Source: Enoplolaimus lenunculus
Taxonomy: Eukaryota; Nematoda; Enoplea; Enoplida; Thoracostomopsidae
Assembly: GCA_030248215.1 (NCBI GenBank)
Contig: JASANG010003056.1
Coordinates: forward strand, 1 to 64,000
DNA length: 64,000 nt
Reading direction: 5' to 3'
Position numbers and translations under genes: made by a program. This document shows positions 22,249-35,500 of the stretch, one piece after another; position 1 is the stretch's first letter; the number at the start of each line of letters is the position of its first letter. The notes below the pieces were generated by a model that was not told where the DNA came from, made no database searches, and saw nothing but the letters and a program-made list of their open reading frames with translations.

Positions 22249-25200
22249 CTGTAATGGATAAATTAGTTTAAGATGCAATTAAGCTAGCTATGGTTATTGC
22301 TTAAGGTTAAACAGAGGACCAGAAATAAATTGACAAAATTTAGGCATGAGTAACTGACTTGTAAAATTAAGTGACGGTGTTTAGTGCAAAATTCGAATTA
22401 GGAAGCTTGATCACCAAACTTACACACTGCAAAACTTGTTACAAAAATTAATTGCAATTTTTTGTCTAAATTTTGCGTCTAAGTTTTTAAAAACTTACGA
22501 CTTATTTTTGTTAAAGTATAAAAAGTAATTTTTGGAAAAATCAGTTGCATAATTTTTGCTAAAATTTTTTTGCAATATAGTAACAAAAATTACTTGTACA
22601 TTTTTGAGAAAAATTAGTACTCCATTTTGACAAAAATGGTTTTAAAATTTGGACAAAAATTAGTTTGTTCACTCTGACAAAAATCAGCTGCAAATTTTGA
22701 CTAAAAATAGTTATATTTTTAGTTTAGACAAACAGAAGTTGCCAAATTCTGGCAATATTAGTTCAGTTGCAACATTTATATTTATACAAAAATTAGTTGT
22801 ACGCAAAACTAAATTGTTACATTTTGACAAAATTTACTTACAAATTTTTGATAAAATTAGTAGCAAAACTTTGGGCAAAATTGGTTCCAGATTTTGATTA
22901 AAAATAATTGTTAATTTTTGAAAACAATTGGTACAAAATTTTGACAAAAATTAGCTGCAAACTTTTTAATCATTGACCCATGTTAATTATGTAGTCCTAC
23001 CCACCGATAAACAGTGTAGTTTAAACTTAAGCTTACGTTTGGGTTACGTTTAGGCTTAAGCCTAGAGTACGGTATAGACTTGGGCTTAGGTTCAGTGGGC
23101 ATACCCTTAGATATAACATGGGGGCATGATTCCATACTTTCTGCATTTGTACATCGGGCGTTAGTAATAAGCACCGGTAACCGCCGGAGAGCTTTGTAGC
23201 TTCTCGCCGCAGCTTTTGCTCCACGTAGCGTTGTGTACAACTCGCAAGGACTGTGGATGATGACGTCATCAATGGCGACTCCACGATGACTGAACACTGC
23301 TGCAACGCAACGCGATGGATTCTGTCCACATCGCAAAGCGCACTGTTCAGTGTTCAGCGCAGTTGTGTTGCGGTACGGCAGTGTATCCTGGGGCAGTGAA
23401 AAGAAGACACTGTTCACACTGTCACAACACTATGATGCACAGAAGCGCGAGCAGACAGGGAGGGGTAGATGGGTGCGACTCCAAGATTAAAATATTTTTG
23501 CTCTCACATGAAAATCCTGTCAGTGGCCTGCGACCGATCGTAGTAAGGTTGAAAATTGCTTCATCTGTGATGGACAGATGTTACGTGTTTGTGTTTGTGC
23601 CGATCTAAGCTGCGGATAAATACAATCTAGCATATGCTAAATTTTCGCTGCATTTAATATTATTGCATATGTGCTATTGAACATTGCCGCCAACGTCAAT
23701 TTTGAAATACTTAAAAACTTTATATCCTAAGAACTACTATAAGAGACTAATTAATATAACCGAGATGTGTTATACAGAATGTTCACTAAACTTTGTGCAA
23801 ATTCAAACGAATCAAAATACCAGGATACCAAGGCTCCCGCGCCCATGAAACGTCCAAAGAATCTAATCGGTTCTGAGATAAAATTTGCGATCTCTTTGCG
23901 ATGGTTCAGGATAGGATGTGTCTTTACATAACAGAAAATAAGAATTGCAAGTGCGATCCAACTGTCTAACTTTCCGTGTAGTTGTCAATCTATCTTATAA
24001 GTTGATATAACGAAATTTTTTTCAATAAAATCTAAACGTTTCATAACATACCGTTGAAGATCTTTCAGGCGTTATATTTTCGTCTGCGTCGTAAGTACAC
24101 GGATGCTTGTATTCTACTGCAAATTAAAATTACGTCATTTGTATAAATTGTACAAGCAAATTCAAGGGGTGCTCAAGCCAAGTCCTAATTTTTCCATTCC
24201 CCTGTGAACGCGTGTCCGTAAGGTTATGCTTTATTTATTTTGTAAGCTCTATGAAGGATTTAAACCAAATATTAATCTCTTATTCACCGTTTACTTGTGA
24301 GAACGAGTACATTCCTTTTTATAATGCCACGCATGATTTTTTTAAAACAATTTGAGCCCCTATCCAAAATCTCAAATCAGTAACTCGACCTATTGAAAAT
24401 TTGGCCAATGTAAATAACAGGGGCGGAACAGTATTATAAGCATATTCCTAAACCTAAGCCTAGGCCTAAGCGTAAGAATGAACATATTCATATGCCTAAG
24501 CCTCAGCCTAAGCCTAAGCCAAGGAAAAAATAGTCTAAAGCTTAAGCTTACTCTTTTCTAGTCCCACAGAAAAACTTTCCGCCTTTGATCTTTACATTGG
24601 CCGAAAATTTTTTCCATTAAATCCCCCTTATACATCATACAAGCACTTTTAAATTACTACAGTCACTTTCAAATTGCAACTGCAAAACCTTGTCAATTGA
24701 AACTGTAAAAAGCAGGCACTTGCGAATACGGTCTTTGCACCCTGATGGCAACTAACCAAGTCGATCACATTGCGTCAAATTGAATATAATCGCTTTTTTA
24801 TCGCCGGGATCCGCGTCGACAATTCTAATAGGCGATTCAACTTCGTATCGGTACAACGGTGGGAAATTATAGTAATACAACGTGCAGTATCCGGCGTAAT
24901 CTGTGTCTTCATGTTGTGCCATATAACAGTACCGCATTTGCAAACAATGCCGAGTGCACGATTCAATCGAGGTGACGTTGTATAAATCTGCTAGCGTTCC
25001 AAAATGATTTCCAAACACGCCTTTTGCCGTCAGTTCGTGCTGTTTCCATAACGAATACGAACAAGATCGTTTTCGAGACGGACTTGAATTTTGCCTTCCT
25101 CCGTTCTGCTGGTTTCTTTCGTTGTACTTGGTGCCTTCTCTCGAGGGCCCAGTCACTGGACCTAAAACTCGATGAGGTGTTTTACGACGTCCGCCCGATC

Positions 25201-25504
25201 TTAGGATATCGTGTTGGTTGAAATTTCGGGAGTTACTGTTTTGCTGAGAGCGCGGAGCAAAATTAACCAAGCGGGACTGTACAGCGAATGCCATATAACT
25301 GCTACTCCCGGGATGAAAAGCGACAAAATCTGGTGCTAAGGCTAGTATAAGAGCGAATGTAAGTAGAATAGAGCGGGCATGAAGGGTATTTACTGATTTC
25401 GGGGTTTTTCTAGGAATGTGCACATAACCAGTGTAAGGCAAGGAATTGGTTTCAGGGATCTGACAGTATTTTTTTCGGGTTCGAGGGAATGATACCGGAG
25501 GCAT
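21938..25504 (-). CDS. Secreted or membrane protein with three PAN/apple domains
   Basis: Four exons with matching phases: 25504-24757, 24116-24052, 23387-23138 and 22248-21938 (457 residues). Donors are GTTAGT, GTATGT and GTATGG; the exon 3 acceptor follows a strong pyrimidine tract ending CCCCAG. The N-terminus is long and basic, with a hydrophobic stretch at about residues 46-63 (ILLTFALILALAP) that could be a signal anchor. PAN 1 is at about 148-247 (SCTRHC, RYCYM, YCTLYYY, LTQCD), PAN 2 at about 257-355 (EQCALRC, SRCVAAVF, SPCELY, NARC) and PAN 3 at about 358-457 (ECASVC, DCIEAEF, ECLLY, DIDC). PAN/apple modules bind proteins or carbohydrates outside the cell; the specific ligand is unknown. 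Intron 3 contains the degenerate AT-rich repeat. The second PAN gene at 32521-35960 is a paralogue with the same exon phases. Confidence 0.82.
22430..22970 (-). repeat. Degenerate tandem repeat in intron 3 of the PAN gene
   Basis: Diverged 25-35 bp units around AAATTTTGACAAAAATTAG on the plus strand, the reverse complement of the block at 11040-11515. It lies just upstream (in gene sense) of the duplicated PAN exon, as the other block does. Confidence 0.7.
22978..23105 (-). repeat. CCTAAG-core dispersed repeat, diverged minus-strand copy
   Basis: The plus strand reads CCCATGTTAATTATGTAG and then GTTTAGGCTTAAGCC. A similar start (CCATGTTAATTATATAG) occurs at 52148, beside another minus-strand copy. 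The 3' end overlaps the end of intron 3 of the PAN gene. Confidence 0.5.
24418..24605 (+). repeat. CCTAAG-core dispersed repeat, copy 4 (near full length)
   Basis: Contains GGGGCGGAACAGTATTATAA, a CCTAAG-rich core interrupted by GCGTAAGAATGAACATATTC, then AATAGTCTAAAGCTTAAGCT and a CGCCTTTGATCTTTACATTG end. It lies in intron 1 of the three-PAN gene. Confidence 0.85.
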
Positions 25505-25519
25505 TTTAGAAATCGGGGA

Positions 25520-28100
25520 GTATCAACGACTTAGATTGTTTCAGTTGACGTTTAGATGTTTGCAAATAATGAGTTAGGCAGTAACGAAAAATGACCAATA
25601 CATTCACTTGCTTTCGAAACCGATTGTTATTTTTATATTTAAAGTATTTTTAAGCTAAATTAATTTTTAACGCATGTTAAATTATTACAAATTCATTGGT
25701 TGAAAGCTTAAACGTAGATCACACATTAGAGCTAAGCCTAAACTTACGCTTATGAGCCAGAAAATAGGAATACATTGAAATGGATTTTTTCATTATTTTG
25801 GAAACTTGTATAACAACTTGCATTTTAAATACTTAAAAATGATGTCAAATCATAATTCGGAATAATCCAAATTAGGCGTTGCCATCTGCAACCACAAACA
25901 AATTATAAATGGATGCGCAAACCTAAAAGGCTTAGGCTTTTAATTATAAATTTTACCCTTTTTTACCCTTAGCGTGAAAAAACAGTACAGTAAACACGTA
26001 ATTTACTAATTGCAAAACTGGACGCTGCTCATGAGATGTAATTATTAAAACCGTTAATTACTTAAACATAGAAAAGTTAAATAAGTTTTAGTTGGGAATA
26101 ATGTAACTCTTGATAAACAATGCGAATTGAGCAAAAAACTGCCTTCAGTTGACAAATGAGTAGTACTGTTGCAGTAACAGTTTCGTTTTGCAACAAACAC
26201 TTAGCGTACTCAACGAGGGGAGATAGAGTATATATTCAACCGAAACTTCTGGAAAGACGAGAAAAACAAATCTTTTACAGGTTTTAAAAATGCTTGTTTG
26301 TCGAGATCAAACTATTTTCTCGATCGCTACGCGCAAGCGGATTAAATTCTAATATTACGAATGGTTTCTAGCTTGCTTCGTTGGTTAATAATTCAAAACG
26401 GCTTCTTTTAATAGCTGGTTGCGTTGACGCTTCCCAAATTAAAATCCTGACTACGCCCCTAAATGGCACCATACCCAAGCACGTGTGTATCCAGGGTTTT
26501 CAACTGAGAGATGTCTAGGTCGCCAGAGTTGTATTAAGGGCTGCGTGACACACTATATCCTCCAGATTTGCAATTACCGTGTATACGTGAAACTATGAAG
26601 AAAACCTCGCAAGCGAAGCAAGCGAGAAGCTTGACGCAATTTTAGCATTAACCCTTTGTCAGATGAATATTTCCTATTCTGTAAAACAAATAATTTCAAG
26701 CTAGAATTCTAATCGCAGCGTCACGGGTCTACGCGCCTAGACATCAGATTAAACAAAACTTTTATAATTTTTGTAATTTTACAAATAAAATTAGCCATTT
26801 GTGTAAATTGTCGAAGACGCGAATTTTGTTAAGTCATAAAAACTCGCAGTAAAAACCTAATGGCTGTTTTCGGTAGCACAAACGTTTTGGCAAAACGACG
26901 ATAAAGCTTTGAGACTCTCACACGCGCAGTGGTATAAATAATAAAATATATACAAAGCAAGCTATTTTATGTGGAGTACCGCTGCAATAGAAAATTGTTC
27001 GTAGACAATGCGCGAAGATTTGCAGTAAGGGCTAACAAATTTTTTAACATAGAATTCGTTTAATGCAGCCTCAAAAACTGTCCGCGAGTGGGGCGGTGCC
27101 CCCACCCTCATCTCACCCCCGTAGGTGTAGCCCAGTCTATGCCGAGTTAACTATTAGTTGACAAGTTTAACGAAAATCATAAAACACAAGAAGTATTTTC
27201 TTAATAATTTTGCGTACTATATTGCATTGTAATATACTTTTCACGTGAAAAATCATTAATCATTCTGTTAAGCCTAAGCCTGTGTTGGGAAAGTATACAA
27301 GGGCAAATGTGGTAAGGAATGTACCCAGTGCGCATTGCATTTTTAACTAAGGTTACGTCGTCCACAGGCAATTGAAATCTGCATAAACAAGGAAAATTAA
27401 ATATTATAAACACGTGAAATTGATCCTTAAAATTGGGTTAAGACCAGGAAAAATTTGGTAATGTTGCCTAATCTTGTTCCAGAGCAATTATCGAATGTAA
27501 GGAGGCCAATTCAAGTCACCAAGTAAATATGAAAAAAATGTAATTTTCTTTGTTTAATAAAAGCTTTTAAATTGAGGAACTGTGTCGATAGGCCAATTTC
27601 CAATATTGGATAAACCAAAATTTACATTTTATTTAGTGTCTATAATTGTAAAATTGCGTTTGACTCCCCGTTCACAAGGTTTCACTCACTACAAACTTTA
27701 GGGCGAGCCCGTATGCCCTTCCATTTACGTAATCTTTGCATATGTCGTACGCCAATATGCTATTCAGGCCGATTACCAATTGGCCTAGGCCAATCTGCTA
27801 TTTTATGTAATAACAGCGTGGCCTGAATTGCTATTGAAATACTGAACCACTCTGATTTGATTATTCGGACAGACGAATATTGGCCTTAATAGCAGATTGG
27901 CCTACGACATATATAAATATGTATTGTGCGCTTTAAACGTGTAAATATATAACATAAAAATTCAATGAATTTTGCGAATATTGAACAATAATTGATAAGA
28001 AATTATAAGGGGAAAAGAAGCAAAAACAGTTACGATTGTTGGATGCTGAGACAGGTTTAAGCGTACAGATTAAGATTTAACGCCTTCAAGCATACAGTAT
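25520..28100. other. Gene-free spacer upstream of the PAN gene
   Basis: No gene recognised. The hairpin element at 27739-27914 is the only clear structure; the rest is AT-rich DNA with isolated short open frames. Confidence 0.5.
27739..27914. repeat. MITE-like element with imperfect 32-bp inverted ends (TATGTCGT family)
   Basis: CATATGTCGTACGCCAATAT at the left corresponds to the inverted right end TATATGTCGTAGGCCAATCT; both arms continue as TGCTATT...GGCC. The centre holds further GGCC-flanked short repeats. It shares its outermost 8 bases with the hairpin at 12276-12355. Confidence 0.75.
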
Positions 28101-28237
28101 TTAAAAAATTTCATGTAAACAAAAACATGCGAGACATGATTGTCCTAGTGCATATGCAATATACACAATGTCAGATTGTGTTGTATGCTAGCCGGCAGGA
28201 TACGTGTCGGCATAGTCGACAAAAACAGTTAGAGGCG

Positions 28238-28330
28238 AGCTACGGGGCGCAGTGGTATAGCGCTTGCCTCGAAATCCTAAGGCTGCCAATTAGATTACAG
28301 CTCTTTATATGAAATCCAGGTTCCTACTTA
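28238..28330 (+). repeat. tRNA-derived SINE-like head
   Basis: GGCGCAGTGGTATAGCGCTT matches a Pol III A box in tRNA context, followed by TGCCTCGAAATCCTAAGGC in the anticodon-arm position. The B box (CCAGGTTCCTAC) is weak. It is probably a decayed SINE rather than a tRNA gene. Confidence 0.5.
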
Positions 28331-28339
28331 GACTGGCAG

Positions 28340-31120
28340 TTCACACGAAGTGTTTGTTTTTAAATTAAATCGCATCTTCTGATTTTCGTTCCATATTGCC
28401 GCATATTTGGCGACCCAGCAAAATGCGGTACAAAATTATTGAGCACCGACCACATTTTTCTTGACCTCTGCTCAACACTTCATGCGGCTGCAGTTTAAAA
28501 ATTTGTACAGCGAATGAAAAGTTTAGCTCACGTAAAAATAATAGAAAACCACAAAATAATCTTATTTTGAGTAATTACTATCATTCTATGAAAAGTTGTC
28601 CTTAAAATTAAAAAATACACAAAAAAAAACAAAAAAATTTAAGCCCTTACTGCTGGTAGCGTTTGTTTTCCTATAAAAAAAAATAAACTACTGCAATATG
28701 CAAAAAATGGTGAATGACCTACTATTTGCATTAGTATCGTTTTATAAATATAGAAACGTGAAGTTTAGAATTATACACAAATATATATATCTACATTTAT
28801 ATTAACATTTTAGTGTTTGTAAATCAGTACAGTACCATATAAGACCGCTCACTAAATTTATTTACACAAACATTTTCACGATAACTAATGGAAATTGCTG
28901 TCCTAGCTCTGAAATACGCTGTCAATAGTCTTATGCGGGCGAAAGTATTTTATAGATGTGGAAGAGAAAAAATGGTAAAATTGCCGATGCGGTAATACTA
29001 TGCGGTGTTAGCGTAGTTAGCAAGCTGAATCAGACCTTTTTACTAAGCAGCTGGAAATGCAGGCATATAAGGCTGGCTCGAACTAGTGTCCTTGGGATCC
29101 GTCACAACCGCTCTACCACTGTGCCACATAGCCCGCGTTTCCAACTACTTTTTTCGTCTACTTTATACATCGACCGTATGCTACCGGCTTGCATACGACA
29201 TAATATGCATTGCGTATATTTTGGACATGCACCAGGACAAGAATGTTTGGCATGCTTACCGGACCCGTAACCAGAGGAGGTCCTGGGTGCGTTCAGCCTC
29301 CGTGGAAAAATTCTGACCCACCTCGAAAATTTCCGATATTTTCAAAGCACACACCATGTCAATGTTGGAGCACATCACTTCTAGTAGGGTTGTAACGTAA
29401 TTTTTACGAAATTTATTCATCAAGAATTACCAAAATCGGAAACTAAGAAATACCGTACTTTGGTTTGTAACCGAAAAGTGAAAACTATCAGATTTACTCA
29501 TCACTGTATGTTGATCATGCGAAATTTGTCCGCGAACAGTGCCAGATGCACACTGCAATTTCTCACCAGTATTACGAGCAGAATTGGAAAAGGAAAAAAA
29601 ACTTCGCTTCCAAAACGTGTGAAAAACTTGACCGCATGGAACAATTACGACACTAAGAACCAATTCAAACAATAAACTACGTCATATTTTGCATTAATAG
29701 TGGTTGTCATTTTTTAAACACAAATATAAAAAAGAGACAAAATGTATTTTGAAGTACAAACGACCTTCGTATAAGCGTGTGTAACTATTAATTGCGTAGT
29801 TCTACAATCATTGCCGTTGTTGTATATCAAATAGCCAAAGTTGACTAAAAACAGATTTTAATTGCTCAAATTACCATTTTTTGGACCACCCAGCGTCTAT
29901 ACGCATCGTATAAATTGTAAATGAAGGTTGACATCTGTAAGCTAGACGCTCAGCAATTATTTGCCACAATTCATGATTCTTATAATTGGCAAAATTGTTT
30001 AGGTTATGCACTGTTTGTTCGTTTTATTATTGTATCGTTGTTTTTGATGCTGTTGTTGTAGTCGCTACAGAGTTTAGGAAATCTTAGGAAAATTTAGCTT
30101 CCAACTATGTAAAATAGTTTTTAATAGCTTGATGCATATCAAAAGCGCAGATTGTTTAGTAATTAAAAGGCATTCATCGTCTTCAGTGTCTTGGCAGTGC
30201 GGCCTATGACTGTGGCCTTGTAGAAGCAGGTCCGTAGTTAGCTCACATTGCTAGAGCGCAAAGCATTTTCAGGATTTTACATGTTCAATTTCCAACTTAA
30301 TCCTTTATTGATTATGAAATTTGACCATCGTCGAGAACAGGGTGCGGCCCAGTAAAAATTACTATCGTTTCGCGTCATGTTACCGCGATGATTGGTTAAC
30401 TTCTTTGAATAATTGCTCACCTCAATTGTGTTGGCAGAAAAATCAAACATCGTTGAAACATTCATACTTCAATATCCCTTTTCTGTTTCCGTTTCCGTTG
30501 TTTTAGTCACTACAATCCTAAATACGGATTTATCTGAGCAAAAATTTTATATCTGAACACAGGTTATTTTTATAAGTTAGATAGGTAAGACAAACTTCGG
30601 CGTAGCCGTAGACCTTACACTGTAGCATATAGGGCTTCAATATGCAGTATGGTGATGTACTGCGATATGGCTGTTCGCCACAGCGGTGCACAAGTAGTAT
30701 TTCAACTACCACGGTGTCTTAATTACAGATGTTCGAATGACAATATTACATGAACTCACGCTTTGGGACATACATGCTTTATATACAGATCTTAGGCGGA
30801 TTCTAACGCAAGATTTTGAAAGCAGAACTAAGCATAACCGCTGGCACATATTGTACTGAACAGTCGGATGATTTTCTCAAAATTATAAGCATTTAACCTG
30901 AGCAGTGAACGATAGAGGATCCAGAGAAGATGAGGGATGTATCCCCACATCAACGCTACCATGCTGAAAAGTTTGCCATACACAAGGTTCATCCGAAGCT
31001 CAAAGTGTGTCTTTTGGCTGAAACAGCTGAGAAATATGGGTTCACGTATTAACCCGAAATTAAAAAACGTGTGCAATTTGTCAATCAATATATACAAAAC
31101 ACGCCTTTAAAATGTGGACG
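28340..31120. other. Gene-free spacer with SINE-like fragments
   Basis: No gene recognised. It holds a minus-strand tRNA-like SINE head at 29071-29134 and a very degenerate tRNA-like stretch near 30231-30290 (TTAGCTCACATTGCTAGAGC, GTTCAATTTCC). Confidence 0.45.
29071..29134 (-). repeat. tRNA-derived SINE head
   Basis: Read on the minus strand it has an A box, TGGCACAGTGGTAGAGCG, and a B box, AGTTCGAGCC, at tRNA spacing. The outer GGCT and AGCC can pair. At about 64 nt it is shorter than a tRNA and lacks a good anticodon arm, so it is a SINE head or tRNA pseudogene. Confidence 0.6.
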
Positions 31121-31227
31121 TATACTGAGTTTTACTTGACTCTAGCGGGGTCAAATTTGGCTCAGTTTGTGTAGTCAGGAAAAGCCTATTTCCGAGAGAG
31201 TCAATTTGACTCCCCATTTTTGCAGTG

Positions 31228-31921
31228 TACACACAAAATAAATTGTCTTGTATTCAAGAAATATAGTCTGAAAATTAAGACAATTATGTCAAGATACAGA
31301 CTCCAGACATATATGTCGTGAATTAAAAAGTTTTATTTCTTAAATTTTTCAAAAATATTTGTGTAAAAGTGTTCACACTTAAATGTCTTGAACTTACGAC
31401 TTTGTTTCATGAACTATTTAGAAAAATATTTCTGAAATATAAGACAAATATTTCTGAAATGTAAGACAAACATGACTTAAATAAAACACAGAGATTTGCC
31501 ACGGAAACCGACTCCAAAATTGGAGGCTAATGCTCAACTGATACCCTAATTTTACAACCTAAGATACGTCCAAGACGTAAGCTTAGGTTGGGGGGAGCCT
31601 GAGCTCAACCCGAAATGTCTTTAAAATTCGATTGTTTTATACTGTCTTAAGAATATAAACAGAGTAACTTTTTACATACCTACATTAAAAACGGAGAATA
31701 AATTCTTGAATAAAAGACAACTATTTCTTGAAAGAAAGAAACTTGTGTCTTATAAATTGGCAATAGCAATTTCTTGAATATAAGACATTTATGTTTTAAC
31801 CATTTAAAACGAATTTCTGAGCTGTTTAAGGCTATTAATGTCTGAAATACAAGACATTTATGTCTTGTAAATTTAAGACAGCAGGAGTCTTGAAATTTTA
31901 AGACAATTTATTTTGAGTGTA
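31228..31921. mobile_element. Tc1/mariner-type non-autonomous element with TA target site
   Basis: Element 31230-31919 (690 bp) has inverted ends CACACAAAATAAATTGTCTT and, from the other side, CACTCAAAATAAATTGTCTT, flanked by TA at 31228-31229 and 31920-31921. Inside, AAGACA and TGTCTT motifs recur many times in both orientations over AT-rich DNA. There is no transposase frame. The TA duplication suggests Tc1/mariner mobilisation. Confidence 0.75.
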
Positions 31922-32520
31922 GTTCTATTTGCGAAATAGTTTTGCGAAAGGTAAGTGGCGAAAAGTGGGTGGGGCGAAACATGGTGGGGCAAAAGGGTTT
32001 TTGGCCAACCCCCAACCGGCTTTGCCTAAAAAGGTTGGACATTGAAAAATTTCGAATGCTAAGCTTTCCCTGATTATTCCACGCAAAAATATGAATTTTT
32101 GCAAGATGCTATTTTTCCAAGGTTCACACTTGGGTCGCGAAAATTTTTTCTATCGTTATTGCGATGGCGTCAAATCAGTTATTTTACAATAAACTGATTA
32201 TCCAAACGTGTGATTGCGGAAAATTTAACATCATTCGATCACCTCTACAAGCTGCGTCGATTGATATATAACCTTTTTAACTTTTTGACAAAAAGTTGTT
32301 TGAGTCCCAAAGGGACCATTGAGCCTTAAAAATCGAATCTGTCAAAAATTCAAATTAGGGTGTGGAATAGTCAAGTTAAGCCATGAGAAGCTCAAATAGG
32401 CAAAAAGTTTTAAAAGTTAACAATTTTTGGGCAAACGCCGGCTGGGGTGTAATTCTTCTCAAACCTAGTGCTACCAATTATAATATTTTGTTGTATGAAA
32501 ACCCATTTATTGGTTTCATT

Positions 32521-35500
32521 TCATGTTACCCTTGTGATTTGTGATAACTTACCAACGTTTGTGAGTCTAACGCTTTCTTCTTTATTAGCGAAATCTGATT
32601 CTTTTTTGTTTTTTGGAACATTCGTCACTTTTGTTCTTGTTCTTGTTGTGGTTGTTGTTTTAGTTGTTGTTGAAGTAGTAGTAGTAGTAGTCGTCGTCGT
32701 CGTCGTAGTAGTAGTAGTTGTAGTAGTAGTAGTTGCTGCTGTTGTTGTTGTTGCTACTCGTTCAGTTACCGGTTGAAGTCCACGACGGCTGTTTCTGCAG
32801 CTAATATCATTTAACTTGATGACCCTACCTGGGTACTGAAATTGAGCATCAGAGATTGACCTTGTCCTGGATACCAAGATAGATCCCCCTATTGCAAGGT
32901 AACAAGTGTTTAATAGTTGCGTAAGGTTTTTGTTGCCAGGCACATAGTAGGCCGTTTGGCAGGTGCTACTATATGCCCCAGACTCGCTGGAAAGTGGATT
33001 AGACGTGCTAAATTCGTGGCATAGCGTTGCGCATTGTTGTTCGGAAAACACACCGTAAATAGTATGAAACGTTTTTGAGTCCATTAGTTTACGTATCTGT
33101 TCCCGAGTTTCGCCAATTTGTTTCGAATAATCGCATATGATTGATTCTAAAACAAACAAAATTGCACGAGAGATGGGTCGCAGACAAACATTGCGTTGAA
33201 TTTTCTGACTACGCATAAATATCGTTGCGTATCAGTAGGTACGTTAGCAAAACCCGAATTGGATAGCGGGACTGATATTGATTTTGCCTCTACAGAAGAT
33301 AACATCTGTTACTTTGTTATAAGTTGTTATTTATTTTTAACTCATTTCATGTTAGTTGTAACCAACACCTTGTTATATTTTTCTTTTATTCAGAACTGTC
33401 TTGATCCGAAGCAATTTTGTTGATTACCATGTCTTGCTTGTTATTTTCTGTATTTGGTAAAGTTTATACCGGTTGTGTTAGTGTTTGTTACATACTTGAG
33501 CAGTTTACGCCGTTCGGCTTTATTCTCCTATATGAACTCAAATTAGAACTAATGTTATAAACTAACGGATTCTACTAAGGCATACAGACTTTCATTGATT
33601 ATGCCTCAAAGAAGGGATTATCTATTTATTGGTGTATCTATCAGTCTACCAGTGTCAGTCTTTCTGTCTATATATCAGTCTATCTATCTGTCTATCTACG
33701 CATCTGTTTGTAATTCTAATCCATAAATATTGCATAAAATACATTCATATAAAATGGTCTGTAAATTTCCAAAGTTTTCAAAAGAATTCTAACCTTCATT
33801 ATTGTTGTGACACCTTGCTTCCGCAATCAAAACAGGCATTTTCCCAAGTTCGCCATAAAAGACGCCGGCGCCTTTAGCTGCAGTGAGCCCTTGGCCGCCG
33901 CTATAATCGTACAGCTGGCACATCGAGGCTTTGCTCATCGGGACCAAAGGTGTCGCGGACTGGAATGGCACAAAGACTGCCGCGATACATTGACCCTTGT
34001 TACGTTGTGTTGTTGGTGGTGGTGCGTTTCGATTCTTGGACTGCGTTTCACCACAAGCTCGAATGCAATCATCAACTGAGAGCAATTCTACTGTTCTGAA
34101 TGGGTCGATTTTGACCTGAAATGAAGCAAATAAACAAACGTTTGAGAGCTCAAGTCACTAGCCGAATCCAGAAGGGAGCGGGAGGCGGGGCGCATATGCC
34201 TTTCCCGCTACAAAAGTTTTGGTCAATAATTGATAAGGTTCCTCTGCCTTGCAAACTTTTAGTTTTGTCTCGCTCGTTCGAACTTACTTAAATCTAAAAA
34301 GTCCTGCATTAGTATTCCTAGAAAATTTCGCCTGCAGCGCTATTTACGATACAGCCATGACAACAAAAATAAAATCCACAATGTTCTTCAATTATCCTAC
34401 ACTGTACATTCTGATCAGTTGATTAATCAGCTCAGAGACCGAATTATATAGTCAATTCTGGTTATTTCTGAGTTAATAACAGGAATCATCTATTCGCTCT
34501 GAGCTGTTTAATTCCGGTTGGGTTCAGTAATTAACTAATACCGAGTTCAATCACTTCAGAATTCTGAGTTTTGAAAGACCTAATGCATATAGCTTAGACA
34601 TTTGAGTGGATTCAGTTCATTCAGAGTTAAAATCAACTAACTGGAATTTTGCAGTGTATTATTTCACTGATCTGACAAGACAGTTCTTTTCCACGATCCA
34701 CGCCTGCGACAGCTTGTGAGAATAACAACGTCATGAGTATCTCAACATTTCTTGGAATTCCTAATCTGGAACTTATCCTGTAGGTTTTCAAACAACTTAC
34801 CCCATCTAGTTGTGGTTTTGTAATGTTTTGGTACGATTTGAACCCACAGTTTATCGCAGTTCCAGCTATAACAAAGTAGAATTTGACAAATATTTTCAAC
34901 AATTTGTAACATCATCGCCAGTGTAAAAGATGCTTTATACAATAATTTTTATTCAAATTCAACTTATATAATAGTTTTAGTTCGTTTGTTTCAAAATCTA
35001 TTGCTACCTGTCCAGTATCGACAGATGCTACAGGCGTTTTTAATACAGGTCTTTGTTGCATCGAAACCCTCGTAGACCTAAATTCTTCAATGGCAATTAT
35101 CTCGTTTTAGAGTTACCACTTGAGGCCTCAATATTACTGGTTACCGTTGGGCAAAAGACACAAATGCAAACGCGTTTAGTAAACAATACAAATTAAATTA
35201 GCCGTATAATGTAAGATTTTGTTTTATCCTTAGTAGTGTTGTATTCACAAGCGCTAGTTTGTTTTGCGAAAGCGAAGCTTTCAAGTCCAAGTTGCAGTTG
35301 CGCGTTGTAATATAGAAAATTTGTTCAAATGCAAATGGCAGCTGCAAACCGTCGCCGCAACGTTGGACGCTTTATTAGGATTTTATTACCTGTTGATTTG
35401 CAATTGTCCAATTGGTACGCAATCGCAACATTGTCATCATAATTGACCCTTGTTACAATCGTCTCAAACGAATATAAGCTTGGAAACGAAAAATAAAACA

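Noticed and set aside
32468-32776. Plus-strand poly-Val frame
   Set aside because: It is the antisense of the poly-Thr stalk of the PAN gene.
34085-35390. A confident second exon for the poly-Thr PAN gene
   Set aside because: Only a 20-nt candidate fits the phase and it lacks the expected Cys, so it was left as tentative.
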